NCBI GenBank assembly: GCA_018257865.1
Contig: JAEUBA010000025.1
Span: forward strand, 1 to 64,000
Length of the DNA stretch: 64,000 bases
Direction of reading: 5' to 3'
Source: Stereocaulon alpinum
Taxonomy: Eukaryota; Ascomycota; Lecanoromycetes; Lecanorales; Stereocaulaceae
Position 1 is the stretch's first letter. Each line of letters opens with the position of its first letter. Shown piece after piece: positions 10,455 to 22,731 of the stretch. A program made the translations under genes and the position numbers. The notes beneath the pieces are model-generated. The model was given only the letters and a program-made list of their open reading frames with translations, was not told the origin of the DNA and did not search any database.

Positions 10455-13400
10455 ATGGAAGATGAGCAATACCTAGTCCTCGACTCTCCCTTCCCGAAGA
10501 AAGCGCTTCAGCTCGGTACTCTCATCAGAGATTACAGCAACCCGACAGCAGACTTCTACTTTCCAAAGGATATGGCAGGGTTGCAGTGTATATGGGCCTT
10601 CACAGACAAGAACGTTGAGGAGATCATGACGACCTCGCCAAGTAAGATTGAACGAAGCCTCCTGCGGCGCATGTTGTCAAGCCATATGATCACCGATCTC
10701 AGCGAGACATATCAAGTGCAGTCAGTCAAATGCCAATTCTACCAGCTCATTGCCGCGAGCGCTTGGTTCCAAAAGTTCGGTGCTGATGAGCAAGCCCAAG
10801 CCTGGTTACTTAGAACCCTGAAGCAACGCGAGGCCGTTTATCTTGTGACTGGATATCGGACGTTCCGAGATTGCGTTTTCCATAAAACAGTCCGCAAGAC
10901 CACACTGGGGCCTGGATCTGCATCGACTCCTCTTTCCGCAGTTATTGGGGATGAATTGCCAAACCCTGTAGTGTCCGCTGGACATTCTTCTACTGAATCA
11001 GATGTCCAACCGAGATTCCAAGCGGTTGAGGAGATGATCTTTGCTATTTCGTATCGCAAAATTAGACTGAGAATGTTCTACAAAACCCAAAAGGCCTCAT
11101 TGCAGCGAGAACGTGATTGGTTCAGACCGTGGGCTAGCCTACACGTCAAAACAGGTGATAAGTCAGAAAAGTTCTCTCGCAGAGGGAAGGTAGAGGGGCA
11201 TGGGCATTCAACCACACTTACTGCAGATGACAGAGATGATGAGTCTGATCAAGGCCTCGCCTCGAAGACCGCAGAACAAGGTAGGTACAAATCGCCGTCA
11301 CCACCCTCAACGTTTCAACGGTCAATGCCTGGTCTGTTTGAGTCATTGCCAGGATCTGCTGATACCTTTCCATCTCAGGCGTCCGAGACATCTCCGACGC
11401 CTGAAGCGGGTACCATCAGTGCCAGACAAAATGTACTAACCCATCGGCCTACAGGAGTGGAAGAACCCGGCTTCCTTGGAGCTCCAGTGCCTCTGGCCGT
11501 GCATGTGAAAACAACGGTTCACGAATTGCTATATGAAGTTGACGGCTCGCAAGAAGTAGTGGAGTTGGAACAATTAGATACACGAATTGTTAGTGACACG
11601 GATTCCGTGATATCGTTAGATGACGATGCATGGTTAGGGATTAGTATCTCTTCAGCCTCATCTATGGGCGACATCTCTATCGCAACGGAAGAATGGGTCC
11701 GAATGCTTGCTGATGAGTCCAGTCTGAAGCCTTGGTATAAGAAAGCCTTCGATGTTGTTGCCAAGGATGACTTCGAGGGAATCTTTGCCCAACTTCTTCT
11801 CGAGTTTTCTGAGGAAATTGAGAGCTCCGCAGCATCCTATCTTGAAAAATTAGCTGCACACTTCGTGAGAACTCGTGCTCGTCGTACTGCCACCTTGGTA
11901 ACGAGATACCTGTATGCAACAGACCTAGATCATGCTCCAGCAATCAAGAGTCCCATAGAGAACTCTGCGTCCTCAAATAGCTTGTTCGCACGACTTGAAG
12001 CTGACCACGAGCCACTCGACTCAAGCCATGAAGTTGAGAGTGTAAGGGAGCTTGGAGCTGATGATGGTGACGATGATCAAGATCTTCCAACGTCACTTGA
12101 TTTACCGCATCTGAATGATGTGAAGTCCTTTTTACTCGACGGCTCAGCGTTTTTCAGGTTTAGGGAAACTCTGAAAACATATGTCGATCTGACAGACGAC
12201 GTAGGACATTCTGTAGTAGAGACAGTCCAAGAATCCACTCCCTCAAAGGCCGGCATTCCGATGAGCGGACTTCTATTCTACGTGCCTTCATGGACTAATA
12301 TTCTGGTTGCGACTATCAGTGCCATAGCAGCGGCTTATCCTTGGAGTCATACAGACTGCTCGGAAGAAGGATGCGTTGTTCGCAAGCGACGGATACACTC
12401 ACGACCATTGGGGATCGATGCAATATTACTCGTTTTCGTATTTAGCCTTTTCATTCCCTTCAAGTCAGTCTTACACGCAGTAACTTCCAAGCGTATCCAA
12501 ACACGTATTTTTCATGGGTTAGGGCAGCTTCTGACACGCTTGATCACCGACTTGAGGGGTTTAAGTCGACCTCAGGTCCCGCATGGCCACGAAAGAATTG
12601 AATGGGTATGCGTAAGTACATCAATGTATCCTAGACCGTATCTCTGTGCAACATGGTAGGATTTGAGTACTGACACAACCTCAATCACTGACAGGATTGC
12701 GGAATCTCGCTCTATGGTGACTTCGAAGCCAATGACGACGAATCGATGGATGCCATCAAGGAGTTTCTTAATCCATCTTCTTCAGGCTCGGGCAGCTCCA
12801 ATGATAACACAAACTCCTTGCGTAATACCCCCACCATACCACATCAAATACATGTCAATCCCACAGGATCTCTTTCCCGAGCAATGAGAGCTAGCGACGC
12901 CAATACACGAGCGAACGCACCGGCTCAAGTCGACATGGGTAGTCGCAGCCCTTCGCCTGGAAATCGAAAGCCGAGGAAGTTCTTCGAACTGTGTGTCAAT
13001 CGTGGGAAATGGGAAAAGAGACTAGGCGAGATCGATATCACAGACATGGTCAACGATGGGGAACTGTTCCGCGCCATTGCAGAGAAATATGAATCCGTCC
13101 GAGGGATTCGCGCCAAGAATCTGTATCTCCTTGAGCCCGCTCACATACACTTTGTCCGAGTACGTTTTCTTCAATGCATAGCTAGCGTACACTGATGGTG
13201 TTGCAGTTTAGTCTAGAAGATCGTCATCTCGTCAACATCGACGAGAAGCCTGACAGCTGGCCTTCGCCGGACTTCATTAGCAAGCAGTCTTGGGAGTATA
13301 CTCATCCACCAAAGATCAGCGCAGCCAATTTTCTCCACCATATGAAGAGCAAACGCCCCCACCCAAGACCAAAGTGGCTTCCCACTCTACCAAAGAAGCT

Positions 13401-13647
13401 CAAGTGTAGAATGGACGAAGAGGAATCAGACTTACCGATGGGTTGGGGCATTCACATTATAGAAGGGCTCAATAAACCATTGGTCTCCTGGCTGTTCTGG
13501 GTGACCACACTTGTTGTCTTTGGGCTCAGCGTTTTTTGGTCTATCTGGAAACAGAAAGGTGTTGGGGTCGGACCACTTGCTCTTGGTATTTTGGCGCTGG
13601 CTGGATCGTTCCTGACTTCTAAATTTTACGAGCAGCTCGACACCTGA
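10455..13647 (+). CDS. Large fungus-specific multi-pass membrane protein, function unknown
   Basis: Three exons (10455-12611, 12695-13159, 13207-13647) join in phase 0 through GTAAGT and GTACGT donors and give about 1020 aa. The ATG at 10455 has A at -3. The N-terminal 230 residues are folded-looking, followed by a Ser/Thr-rich acidic linker. Two hydrophobic segments lie at about 605-628 and 652-673. The first junction creates a conserved-looking WVCDCGISLYGDF motif. Two more transmembrane segments are at the extreme C terminus, after a GWGIHIIEG motif. This architecture resembles large fungal membrane proteins of unknown role that are common in Pezizomycotina. The cysteine pair may bind metal (inference). 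No frameshift or internal stop is seen. Confidence 0.8.
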
Positions 13648-15887
13648 GAGACATGTCTAGGTAACATTTGATAGCGCGCTCTAATTTGTCCGCAAAATTG
13701 CCAAACTATATCTGAAGACCGGTCAAGATACCGGAATGGACATGGTTGAAGGAGACGTAAGACGTGTATATGATGGCGCGCGGACTATGTCCAGCTTCCA
13801 CCTTCGCCCAAGTCACTTCACACTTTTCTTTTCCTATGCCCACTCATTGACAAGATTTCAATCACGTCTGAGGCTAGAACCCTTTTAATGAACAGTGTGG
13901 GAGAAGGAGAACGGTAGTCAGGATATCATCAGAAAAAGATCTCGCACAACGCTGTTCCCTCACACAAACTTTCTAGACTCTGCTCCGTACATAAACCCAA
14001 AAACCCCACATCAATTCCAGCCATCCCCAACCCTAGCAAGTCTAAATAAGAGCTTCGATCAACTGACAGGAAATCACCGTCACCTGGATAGACAACTAAC
14101 ATACCCCCTATCCAGCAATCAACAGCGACAGCCAAACGTCCCATCCAATCTGGCCCTTCCAACAATACAACGGCGCCAACTCGCCTCGCCCTCGCACCAC
14201 ACAACGCAAGATTTCAAAATTAAAGAACTCCATTAGTGGTGCTCCATAGCGCTTGGTACATGGTACCATGTTCCAAATGTCTACGCGTGCTTAGACAGCC
14301 GTACACGCTGTCCGTAATCGGCTGGAGCTCGACCGAGTTGATGTTTACTTTGTACTGGTTGTTGTGGTTTCTGGGACTAGCGCGCCGAGTTCGGGAAGCT
14401 GGCTTGGGTTGTGTGGGGTTTTTCCTTACCGCGTTCTGGGCAGGACGTGGCTGGGTGTGATTGGAAAGCCGGCGAGGGGCGGTGGTAGGTGTTGTGTAGT
14501 GATGCAGTGTGAATTGCGTACTTTGATGAGTTCGCAGATTAGAGATAACATGGATTGTGACTTCTTTATGAAGGAAGGGTTCTGATGACCACGGTATCCT
14601 TATGCTTACACTAGGACTGGGGGGGGGGGGGGGGGGGGGGGGGGGGGAGGATGTTGCTAGATTCTTCTCGTACAGTGTCTTTGATTGTTGGTACTGCAGT
14701 CGTAGTACCACTGACGCCCGTGCATAGCGTGTTCATAAGTATCTGAGTCTCATGGAGTTTTAGAGAGCTGTGTACTATTGGAAACATGACTAGTCCGCTA
14801 TTTGCCCTGATCAGACAAAAATGACGCTATTATGAAAACCCGCCTCATCATAAATACCACTCCCCCTACCAGAACCCCACTCCAATAACTTCCCCCCCTT
14901 TCCCCATGCTTCATCCTTCATAAACCAAGCATTTTCCCCACACCATCACCATACCCAGACTTTAGCGAATACCGTGCTCTCGCTCTCGCTTTTGTTGATC
15001 TAGTGATCTAGTCTATACATTGTCGGTGTCGGTCTTAGCTAGGATTTGAGAAGCGGGTGATAGGTAGGTTGCGATGGATCGCTAGGGAGGGGGGGGGGGG
15101 GGAAGAGGTTAGTGATGGGGGGTATGCGAGGAGAGGAGAGTGGTGGGCTTGGATTGGATTGTTGAGTGCGAGTGTGGGTGCGAGTGTGAGGGTGGGGAAT
15201 TGTATAGGATGGGGGGGAGGGTGTGGAGGTTTGTGAGTCGGGAGGTGGTTTAGTGTGGTGTGATGGGATGGATTATGTTGGGGGAACGTGGTTACTGTTG
15301 GGCGTAGTCGTGTGGTGGGTTTTTTAGTGGTTGGGTATGTTGGGGTGGATACTGTGTTGAGGTGTATTATGATGATAAGTTACTGGAAGGAGGATTTATT
15401 CGATGGCTTGTCTGGCGATGTAGAAGCTTCTTTCTGTTTGCTTGGGTATAGGAGGAATTTGTGTGGATGGGAAGGGGGTATAGGAATCTGACATGATGTT
15501 GGCGAGTGCGAGATTTTGCTTTGGTTTGAGCTTTCATGTTTGTGGGTTGTTATATGCGGATTTAGGAGTATTGTAAGTTGGATTGCTTTTAGAAGGGCTG
15601 TGAAATACTGCTATATAGAATGATATACTGCAGAAACATTTTCAGCGCAGTGCAGCAGTCTGACGTTGTTCGAAGCCGCTAGAGATATTCAGATGGGATG
15701 TGTAAGGGGGTGCTCTATATATGGCAACCTTCTTGTTGCTCTGTTTGAAGTCACTGTGAGGCAGTCGTGTAGTGCTTGGCTTCAGAAATGCCTGCTGTAT
15801 GGTCAGTGTAATGATCTGGAGACTCGCATGGTTAAGATGTATTCACTTACCTGACGTTTATCGTATCATCCAGCAAAATGGCTCTCG
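13648..15887. other. Long low-complexity intergenic region with G runs
   Basis: About 2.2 kb with no convincing gene on either strand. It contains a run of 29 G at 14619-14647, a run of 14 G at 15089-15102, and a G/T-rich plus strand from about 15060 to 15560. ORFs here have biased, low-complexity translations and no splice logic. The stretch separates two convergent genes, so 3' UTRs may occupy the ends. Confidence 0.6.
14619..14647 (+). repeat. Homopolymer run of 29 G
   Basis: An uninterrupted run of G on the plus strand, the longest in the window. Its exact length is doubtful because such runs are error-prone in sequencing and assembly. It could form G-quadruplex DNA. Confidence 0.85.
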
Positions 15888-18748
15888 TCATGCCTTTTTC
15901 CAGCAATCACGAATTACATCATACCCATAGCCAGCCTTCCGGAGAGCCCATGTCCACTCTGACCACAATTCGCAGTCTTTGGCTTCATCGCTTGGAGATA
16001 AACCCGTGTGGTCAAGTGTATTCGGATCGCAGCCCGCTTTGAGAAGGGTGAGTAGCTTGACCCTGGTCCGTTTGTTGAGCACAAATATTGGGTCTTGTAT
16101 CAAATATTGCTCGCCATCGTCATCGTCATCTTCAGCTATAACAAAGTCGGCGTCACCATCTTCCTCTTCCACAAAATCGCTATAGTCTGCCGCGTACAGC
16201 TCATCCTCGGTATGAAACACTTCTGCGAGATGATGGTAGCGGTATTGATCATGCCAACGGGCCCATAGGGACCTGCTGCAACTGCACACTTCCGATCGGG
16301 CTAGAGCCTGGAATAGAGCACCTCGACCTTTCAGATCGACGGCATGTAGGTTGGCGCCCACCTTCATAAATGCCCTTAAGCACCGTATAACCTGTGGAAC
16401 GTGTGATCTCGCTGCTGAAAGCAAAGGCGTCAATCCGGTCTCGTCAGACTGCTCCAAGTCATATCCTACTATGATCAAGTACTGGATGATTTCTTCTATG
16501 AGTGAAGGATCTAGTTGTGTGAGAGGCCATCCACCGAAAATCTCAAAAAGCGCGTTGGGACGGCTAAGGTTATAAGGAATGGTGTCTTCGATGTGGCAAC
16601 CATAGGCTCGAGCAGTATCGGTGATGCTGACGCAGTGTTCGAAATCGTCTTCCATCTCGGCGCAGTAAGCACAGACACCGGCATTGGATTCTACAAAGCG
16701 CAACCACGTGGCCCAGATTATATCAAGCGAGTTTGCGAAGCTGAAACACATTTAGACCCGTCGCGAGCACAGGATCCGACCGCTTATGCGCTTACCCATT
16801 GCAGTTCTGGGTGCTGGCACCTCCTTGCAGAAGTAACCGAAACACATCCAATCCTTTTGCCTTCGTAGCGTACTAAGTACAGCATGAGTCTCTCCCGTTC
16901 ACACTTTAGCGCTATGACACTTACAGATAGCAGTGAGAACCCCCATGGATCGACATCCAACGGAGACGCTTCATTCATATCGAACAGATGCTGCACAGCT
17001 TTCAGGTCGTTGCATTCGACAGCTTTCATGATCGCGGAATCCCTCGGGACGACGTTGAAGCTTTTGATGTATGGACTGATGGAAGAGCGTTGTAACGTTG
17101 GTGACATAGAGAATGAAATGGTCAGACCTGTCGTAGATTTTGACGCTGTCGGCAAATAAGATAAGGTAAGCTCAGGCGAGGGATTCGCGGCGTCCTTGTC
17201 TCGAATTGGCCCTATCGGAGTGCCGAACGTAATTCTCAGTTGGCCTGCGAGCCCTTCAGTGACAATGTAAGCGTGAGTCTTGATTCGAGTATCAGATCCT
17301 TCACGTCGACGCAGAGCACTATTGCGAGACTGGCTAGTGACTGTCGAAGAGGGGCTCGTTGGGGTGGTTTCGTTGGCTTTATGATCTCGACGTCCCCGAA
17401 TAGCTTGCGCGGAAGCTTTACTATTCCAATAGACCACATCTTCCAACTTGGCCCATAGCCACTTACCTCGAAGCATCTCGAATAGCATGTGTCCGATGGA
17501 TTTGCTTGACGAGTAATTGCACACCGGTTGTCTTTGGGAGCCATCGAGAAATGCTGACAAATGCGACAATAACAATTGTAACGGGTACCTCGTTGAGTCT
17601 GAATCTATACCATCAGCAATGACTTTACCAATACCTTGGATTTCTTTGCCGCTTTGAGGGGTCGCAAAACGCTCTAAAGCATCTCTAGCTAGATGATCCA
17701 TCATCTCCTGTGGTAAGAGTCGAGATGAACCCCCACCAGGGCTAAGAGATCCGTCGGAGTGCGACCCTTCGTGATAAAGCTCCCTGCTGGGCCTACTAAG
17801 TGCTCCAGCCGGGGACCCTCCACTCGGAGACCATTCGACCAATGCTTGCCAGCCGCTCTCCGATCGGTGCATACTGTCTGATCTGGATGTACGTGCCGGG
17901 GTTTGGAAACGCAAGCTATCCAGATCGTCTGCCATTCCAATAGCATAACATGAATCAGTCGGTCCAGGAGTCTGGAGAATGTCTCTCAACATGTCTGGCT
18001 CCACTGAACCGATGGTTAGTATATCGGGAGCTTCTGTCATAACCACATCCTCGTGAACGTGAGAGGGGTCAGCTGAGTGGCTACCCTGACAGAGAGCAGA
18101 TTTCATCCTTGGACTCGGTGCAAGTACAGTATCCGAGTTGATAACTGGATGCACCCTATCACAGGTACCGAAGCTTGGGGCAAGGGCGCTTCGCACCAGC
18201 GATGTGTCGATCTCAGCGTTGTGGCTGAATGCAAAGACATTGGTAGGATCTTGAGGACTTTGATGTCTTGAATCGAAGACTTTGATGTATGGTTGAATGA
18301 CTGTGATAGATTAACGGACAATTCCCGCATGTTGTTGCTTCTTACATGTTGGAGACCTCAAATCTCGTTTCTGCCTCTTATCAGCACGCTCCATCCTTTC
18401 TTGCTCAACAATGTGGCCTTTATATTGGAAGCGGATATCTTTGCCAATAGCCTGGCGCTTTCTTTTTAGTGCTAGCATAGTCGTCATATCTTCGTCAGAA
18501 ATATTTTTCTTAACGTCCCATTTTTCGAAGCGGTGCTTGAGCTGCGTTTCGCTAAGGGTAATTGTCAATCACTAACCGCATGACAAGAATGTGTATACCA
18601 ACGTAATGACAAAATTGTGATCCCTTGCCATGAATTCAATGATCTCTTTGCGCGATGCACATTCTTCCATGTACAGACGCACAAGCTCCGTCCGCCACTG
18701 ATCCCATTCTGCGTCAGGTATACGTCGCGCGCGCTGACCCAGTGGCAT
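15888..18748 (-). CDS. Clr5-domain protein with C-terminal ankyrin repeats
   Basis: Five exons on the minus strand (18748-18603, 18551-18346, 18300-16925, 16872-16796, 16740-15888) join with consistent phases to about 885 aa. Residues about 12-60 form a Clr5 domain (W-x3-R-x3-V-x2-LYMEE, EIIEFM, then HRFEKWDVKKN), which is split by the first intron. A long Ser-rich linker follows, then ankyrin repeats from about residue 530, including VQHLF, LDVFRLLLQGGAS and VKLLTLLKAGCDPNTLDHTGLSPSD. An acidic insert EEEDGDAD/EDDDDDGE interrupts the repeats. The C terminus ends in a WSEWTWALRKAGY-type motif. Clr5 was named from fission-yeast silencing work, but the molecular role of these fusions is unknown. 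The first donor (GTTGGT) is weak. Translation may begin further upstream, because the frame stays open to 18817. Confidence 0.78.
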
Positions 18749-19400
18749 GTCGATGGCAATAGGGAAAGATTCAAGAGCCGCTGGTATTCTGGCGTTGGAT
18801 ACAAAATCACTGGACACAAAATGGGCAACAGGTATCTCGATGGCAAGTTCCTACGAAATTAGCCGCGTGGTGGAAGATCTTATGATTCTGAGGTCCATGG
18901 TCGAGGCGTGATCATTTGCCTTGGCGAAGATTCGCCTGAAATTACCTCGCTTATGCAGTTTTCTCCGAATGTCCTGGCCCATTGGCAGAGCAACAGTACG
19001 TACCATGCAGAATGCCATGCTCTCTCCAGACTAAGACGCATTTGACTAGCGCTCAAAAAGTATATTCTAAACCGTAACGGGGAAAGCTTCCTTCCTGCTG
19101 AAGCGGACTAGGCCAACAAAATGGATAAAAGTCTGGCTCAATGCGCAACTCAAGCGAATACCTCAAACAAAAAGGATAATATGATGTGGTACAAGGATAC
19201 GAGTACTGTAATGGCTGCTTGGAGGATCATCCTTTTAAATAGGGTCCTTCACCCTGCATTACCAATCCTCATACATTCTTCTCTTGCTCTCCACACAGCT
19301 CCCAAAGGCCCCCTTGTATTCGCTGCTCTGCAACTCGGTAACGTATCAAAGGCCAGGAACATCCGACTACTAGGTGACTGAATGTCAGATCATCATCACG
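18749..19400. other. Divergent intergenic region
   Basis: This lies between the minus-strand Clr5-ankyrin gene and the plus-strand small gene at 19401, so it should hold both promoters. No coding region or named element is recognisable. Confidence 0.5.
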
Positions 19401-19830
19401 ATGTCCAAAACCCAGCATCACAATCACCCCAGTGAAGGAGACAGATGTAATGACAACAATGGTAGAGACCTAGCGAGAGGAGTAAGTGTTCCTACTTAAT
19501 CTTTCGCTGACTGATATCACGGCGGCTGACATTGCCACACAGTCGAACGATGCTGAATGCTCAACAACCCACCAAGTCTGTTATCATGCATTGACTACCG
19601 AGGGCAATACCGAGAAGCGAGCAGAGTCACAGCGGCCAAGCAACATTCACCTCTCGCCAGCGATGCGGAGATGGGACAAGGAATCAAAAGAGCAACAGCC
19701 ATGGCTTGGGATTACCGGCTCCTCGGCACCTCCGCCGTCCAAAGGGAAGTATGTTGCCAAAGGGGAGACGGGTAGCAACAGCGCTGTTAAAGGAAGTGAT
19801 GATGGAAAGGGGGACATGACCAGTCTTTGA
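19401..19830 (+). CDS. Small hydrophilic hypothetical protein
   Basis: A two-exon model (19401-19481 and 19543-19830) uses a consensus GTAAGT donor and a CACACAG acceptor. It joins in phase 0 to give 122 aa. The N terminus is rich in His, Asn and Asp (MSKTQHHNHPSEGDR); the rest is Ser/Lys/Gly-rich and probably disordered, with a PPPSKGKYVAKGE segment. No domain is recognised. Support rests only on the clean splice junction and the open frame on both sides; expression is unproven. Confidence 0.42.
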
Positions 19831-20039
19831 CTTTTCTAAGTCAAGAAGTGTCGGTATGCGAGCCTACGGAGGTCTTTCCAGGTTGATGAAGTATCGTCGT
19901 AGAAGGTGTTAGGGTGGACTGTTCTTCGGTACGCGTCTCTTGTCGTCATTAGTAGAATATGATCCTTTTCCACAGAATACAATAAGAGACTCTACAACAT
20001 GACACGTGAAGTAAAGAGATCAAGGAGACAATGTCGCCT

Positions 20040-20327
20040 TCACCCACTCTCTTCATAACATTCATTCCCTGCCCTCTGAAGTGCCCACCTCCACTGCGGT
20101 TGCAGGCAACGTGGCTTAACACAGTCACCCGGTGAAACACCTTCGCTGTCGAATGTACTAAGATCGCAATCAATTATCGACAATGACAAGCGATACATGT
20201 CTCGGACCTGTCTCCAGAACCTTATCGGAATGTAACCTATGCGCTGAATTCGTTCAGTAACATCTGCAGAAGATGTATTCAGGCATGCGCTCCTCCGGCC
20301 CCAAGTGATCACTATTGATTGTATCAT
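20040..20327 (-). pseudogene. 3' relic of an ankyrin-type gene
   Basis: The minus-strand reading ends in DSEGVSPGDCVKPRCLQPQWRWALQRAGN. This aligns with the C terminus of the Clr5-ankyrin protein (DHTGLSPSDEAKDCELWSEW, then TWALRKAG). Upstream, out to about 20700, the minus strand has only broken short ORFs with no recognisable Clr5 or repeat domain. It is probably the remaining tail of a decayed paralogue about 1.3 kb from the intact gene. Similarity is judged by eye. Confidence 0.42.
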
Positions 20328-22326
20328 TTACGGCGAAGCCCATGGGATCAGCAGAGTGATTGGACTCGACTCAGAGGAAGTGGCGAATCATGCCCCGGTG
20401 ATTGTGATCCCGAGCTCACCTGACAAGTCAGACCAGCCAGCATGCTATGGTCGTGTAAGATTCGTAGTCGACTCGCTCCAGAACTGCGGGTCCTTGCTTG
20501 ATAGCTTCGCTTTTTGTTTTGCTTCGCCGTACCCCTCATCGCTATGGTCCTGAGTGGCTTTGTGATTGGTTGTATGATATACGACTCTTAGTCGCCATTC
20601 ATCGTCAACGACAGCGCCCCAAATCTGAAGATGAGGCTGCGAGCTTTGCCATCTATGAAGTCTAAGCCGGCCTGCCAAAGCACGTTGTAAGGTACTCTAG
20701 CCTACCTTGTTGGTGGTTCGAAGGTTCGCATCCCTATTGACGTATTTGTAGTACATTTATCAGCTTGTGGCGTGCACTTCTTGACACCGTGTTGGAGAGA
20801 TAACATTCCCTGTATCAAAGAGGTAGTTCAGTGCTCTGTTCGGAGCCTCAGCATCTGCAGAGATGCAGTTGTCAATTTCGAAGAATGCATTCATACTATT
20901 AAGATTGTTACATGCTGCATCCTCAGTGTCGCACCCTTGACTTAGAGCGCTCTGGGGCCGAAAAAAAGATGGCTTACATACGCGAATCGTATGATTTAGC
21001 GGTTGTCGCGTGTACTTCCATAGCTAGACAGTGTCAGCATCATGATAACAACCAGGGATCGAAATCCAAAGCGCTAACAATTCGCGAACTCGAGTCCTTG
21101 CTCCGCCGTTTAGGAGGAACATAGAAACTCCGAGCATCGTCTTGTTTGACCACGTTAAGGGTTTGTGGGACCACGTCGATGGTCTTGGTATGCGGACTCA
21201 TCGTAAGAGCCCCAAAAGTGTGTAGCCTCTTGAGAAAGATCCCAGACTGACATAGCGTACGGTCCCGCCCCTTCGACATAAAGGCAATGCTGAATACCTA
21301 ACGATGCTAAGTATCCTCGACGCTCGCACATTCCTAGGGTACGCCACTGCACCGCAAGCTGAGACTTTCGTTTGGAGCGGCAATCAGCAAGTGGCTCAAT
21401 GCTCTCGCTCATTCTTGAACAAAATTGCAAGTGGTGGGCAATCAGTTGGCCCGGACATAGACCTCCAATTACCTTCAGCGTCGAGAAAAGCTCTCTCACA
21501 CTTTGAGCAAAGTCCTTGGAGCTCACTCTTGATCATCATGCGCATTCCAGGACGGTACTTGCCTCTGAAAACACCATACCCCGAACTATAGCAATTCTAT
21601 ACGTTGAGGCTCCGTTTCGCTAGTCTATGGGTTGAGTAGGGTGGCAGGTAAAGCAAGCAGGGGACCCGAGAGAGTAGACACGTGGGAACCGACTCGAGGC
21701 AGTATGAAGGCGTTGAACACACGCACCATTCGATGACTTATTGCGAAGATCCGCATTCTAGATACTGGTTCAAGAAGGGCGCTGAGGCCGACGCAGGAGG
21801 GCAAGTGTAGATCCGAGGCTCCCTGTAGAGTAGTCGAATATGATCCATTTGATCTCAAGTTGAGCGCCAGTAGAGGTGGAGTGTTAGCTTCTATATTTGA
21901 GTGAGGGCTGGAGTATCCTGTACCAGAGCCACAGGTCTGGTTGCTTCTCAACAATGGCAGCGTTAAGAGGGGCAAGGTACAAGTACCAGCATGTGAAGAG
22001 TCCTTAATTGATCAACGATCCAGTAAAAGGGGTCACAGAATAGACTGGCTCGTGCTATAAGATTACACCTTTTAGTGCCTGATCGGACTGCGAGGGCGCA
22101 GAGCGAGCATGATGCAAGGACTGTGCAAGGACTCCCTGGTCAGCTTGCTCGGGCACTTCCGTCTCCGGGTTCAGAGCGCAGAACAGCTCGCTGGAAGCGA
22201 TTGGCTGGTTTCCTAGGACTGTTATTGCAAGTGCTCGGCGAATCAACAATAACCAGCTTGTTCTCTGCAGTCGATGTCTCCGGCTAGAGCTGCCAATGAT
22301 AGCGTCGCGGGTTGCTTGTCGGATGC
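20328..22326. other. Intergenic or decayed region without recognisable gene
   Basis: Several 60-120 codon ORFs exist on both strands but none shows a known domain, splice logic or persuasive composition. Minus-strand ORFs near 20348-20680 may be further remains of the ankyrin-type relic. Confidence 0.4.
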
Positions 22327-22731
22327 ATGGACATGCAAGAGCTTCTTGGTATTCCTGCAATTCAGGCTTGTGGAAAACTCAACTCCAATCACTTTGCAGA
22401 CTGTCACGCACGAATAGACATGGCGCAACCCTGCTACACCAAGGACACAAAAAACTTCGAAACCACAAACATCAAGCAAGGAGCACCAAATAATCCATCC
22501 TTTGCGGCATTGCCCTCCAATATGATTCGATTGGAAACCAATAGCCCCTGCATTGTGCAGTTGACATGTGTAAACGGAGCTGCTGAATACACATTCTCGT
22601 GGCTTGATCATCCGAAGACTTTTGATTCTGGCACAATAGGAAGGTTGAGGAAGCACTTCTGCGCGACAAACGCCGAGACTTCAGCCGCGCCAACAGTGCG
22701 CGATCTTGCCCTTCTATTTGTCAGATACTGA
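22327..22731 (+). CDS. Possible small Cys-containing hypothetical protein
   Basis: An ORF from an ATG at 22327 gives 134 aa with seven cysteines spread along it (ACGKL, ADCHA, QPCYT, SPCIVQLTC, KHFCATN and similar). No signal peptide is present at this start, so the ORF could be the last exon of a longer, possibly secreted protein. I do not recognise a family. The codon choice looks more gene-like than that of neighbouring ORFs, but that is a weak argument. Confidence 0.3.
   Translation: MDMQELLGIPAIQACGKLNSNHFADCHARIDMAQPCYTKDTKNFETTNIKQGAPNNPSFAALPSNMIRLETNSPCIVQLTCVNGAAEYTFSWLDHPKTFDSGTIGRLRKHFCATNAETSAAPTVRDLALLFVRY

Noticed and set aside
7782..13647. A secondary-metabolite cluster around the P450
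   Set aside because: No polyketide synthase, peptide synthetase, terpene cyclase, transporter or other tailoring enzyme adjoins it in the window.
13895..14711. ORFs of 74-163 codons on both strands around the 29-G run
   Set aside because: Translations are low complexity, one runs through the G/C homopolymer as poly-Pro, and no splice logic or domain is seen.
18103..18330. Minus-strand ORF overlapping the Clr5-ankyrin gene
   Set aside because: It is in another frame from the continuous spliced model, which matches phases on both sides.
21155..21526. 123-codon minus-strand ORF
   Set aside because: No recognisable motif, no in-phase neighbouring exon, and overlapped by an equally unconvincing plus-strand ORF.
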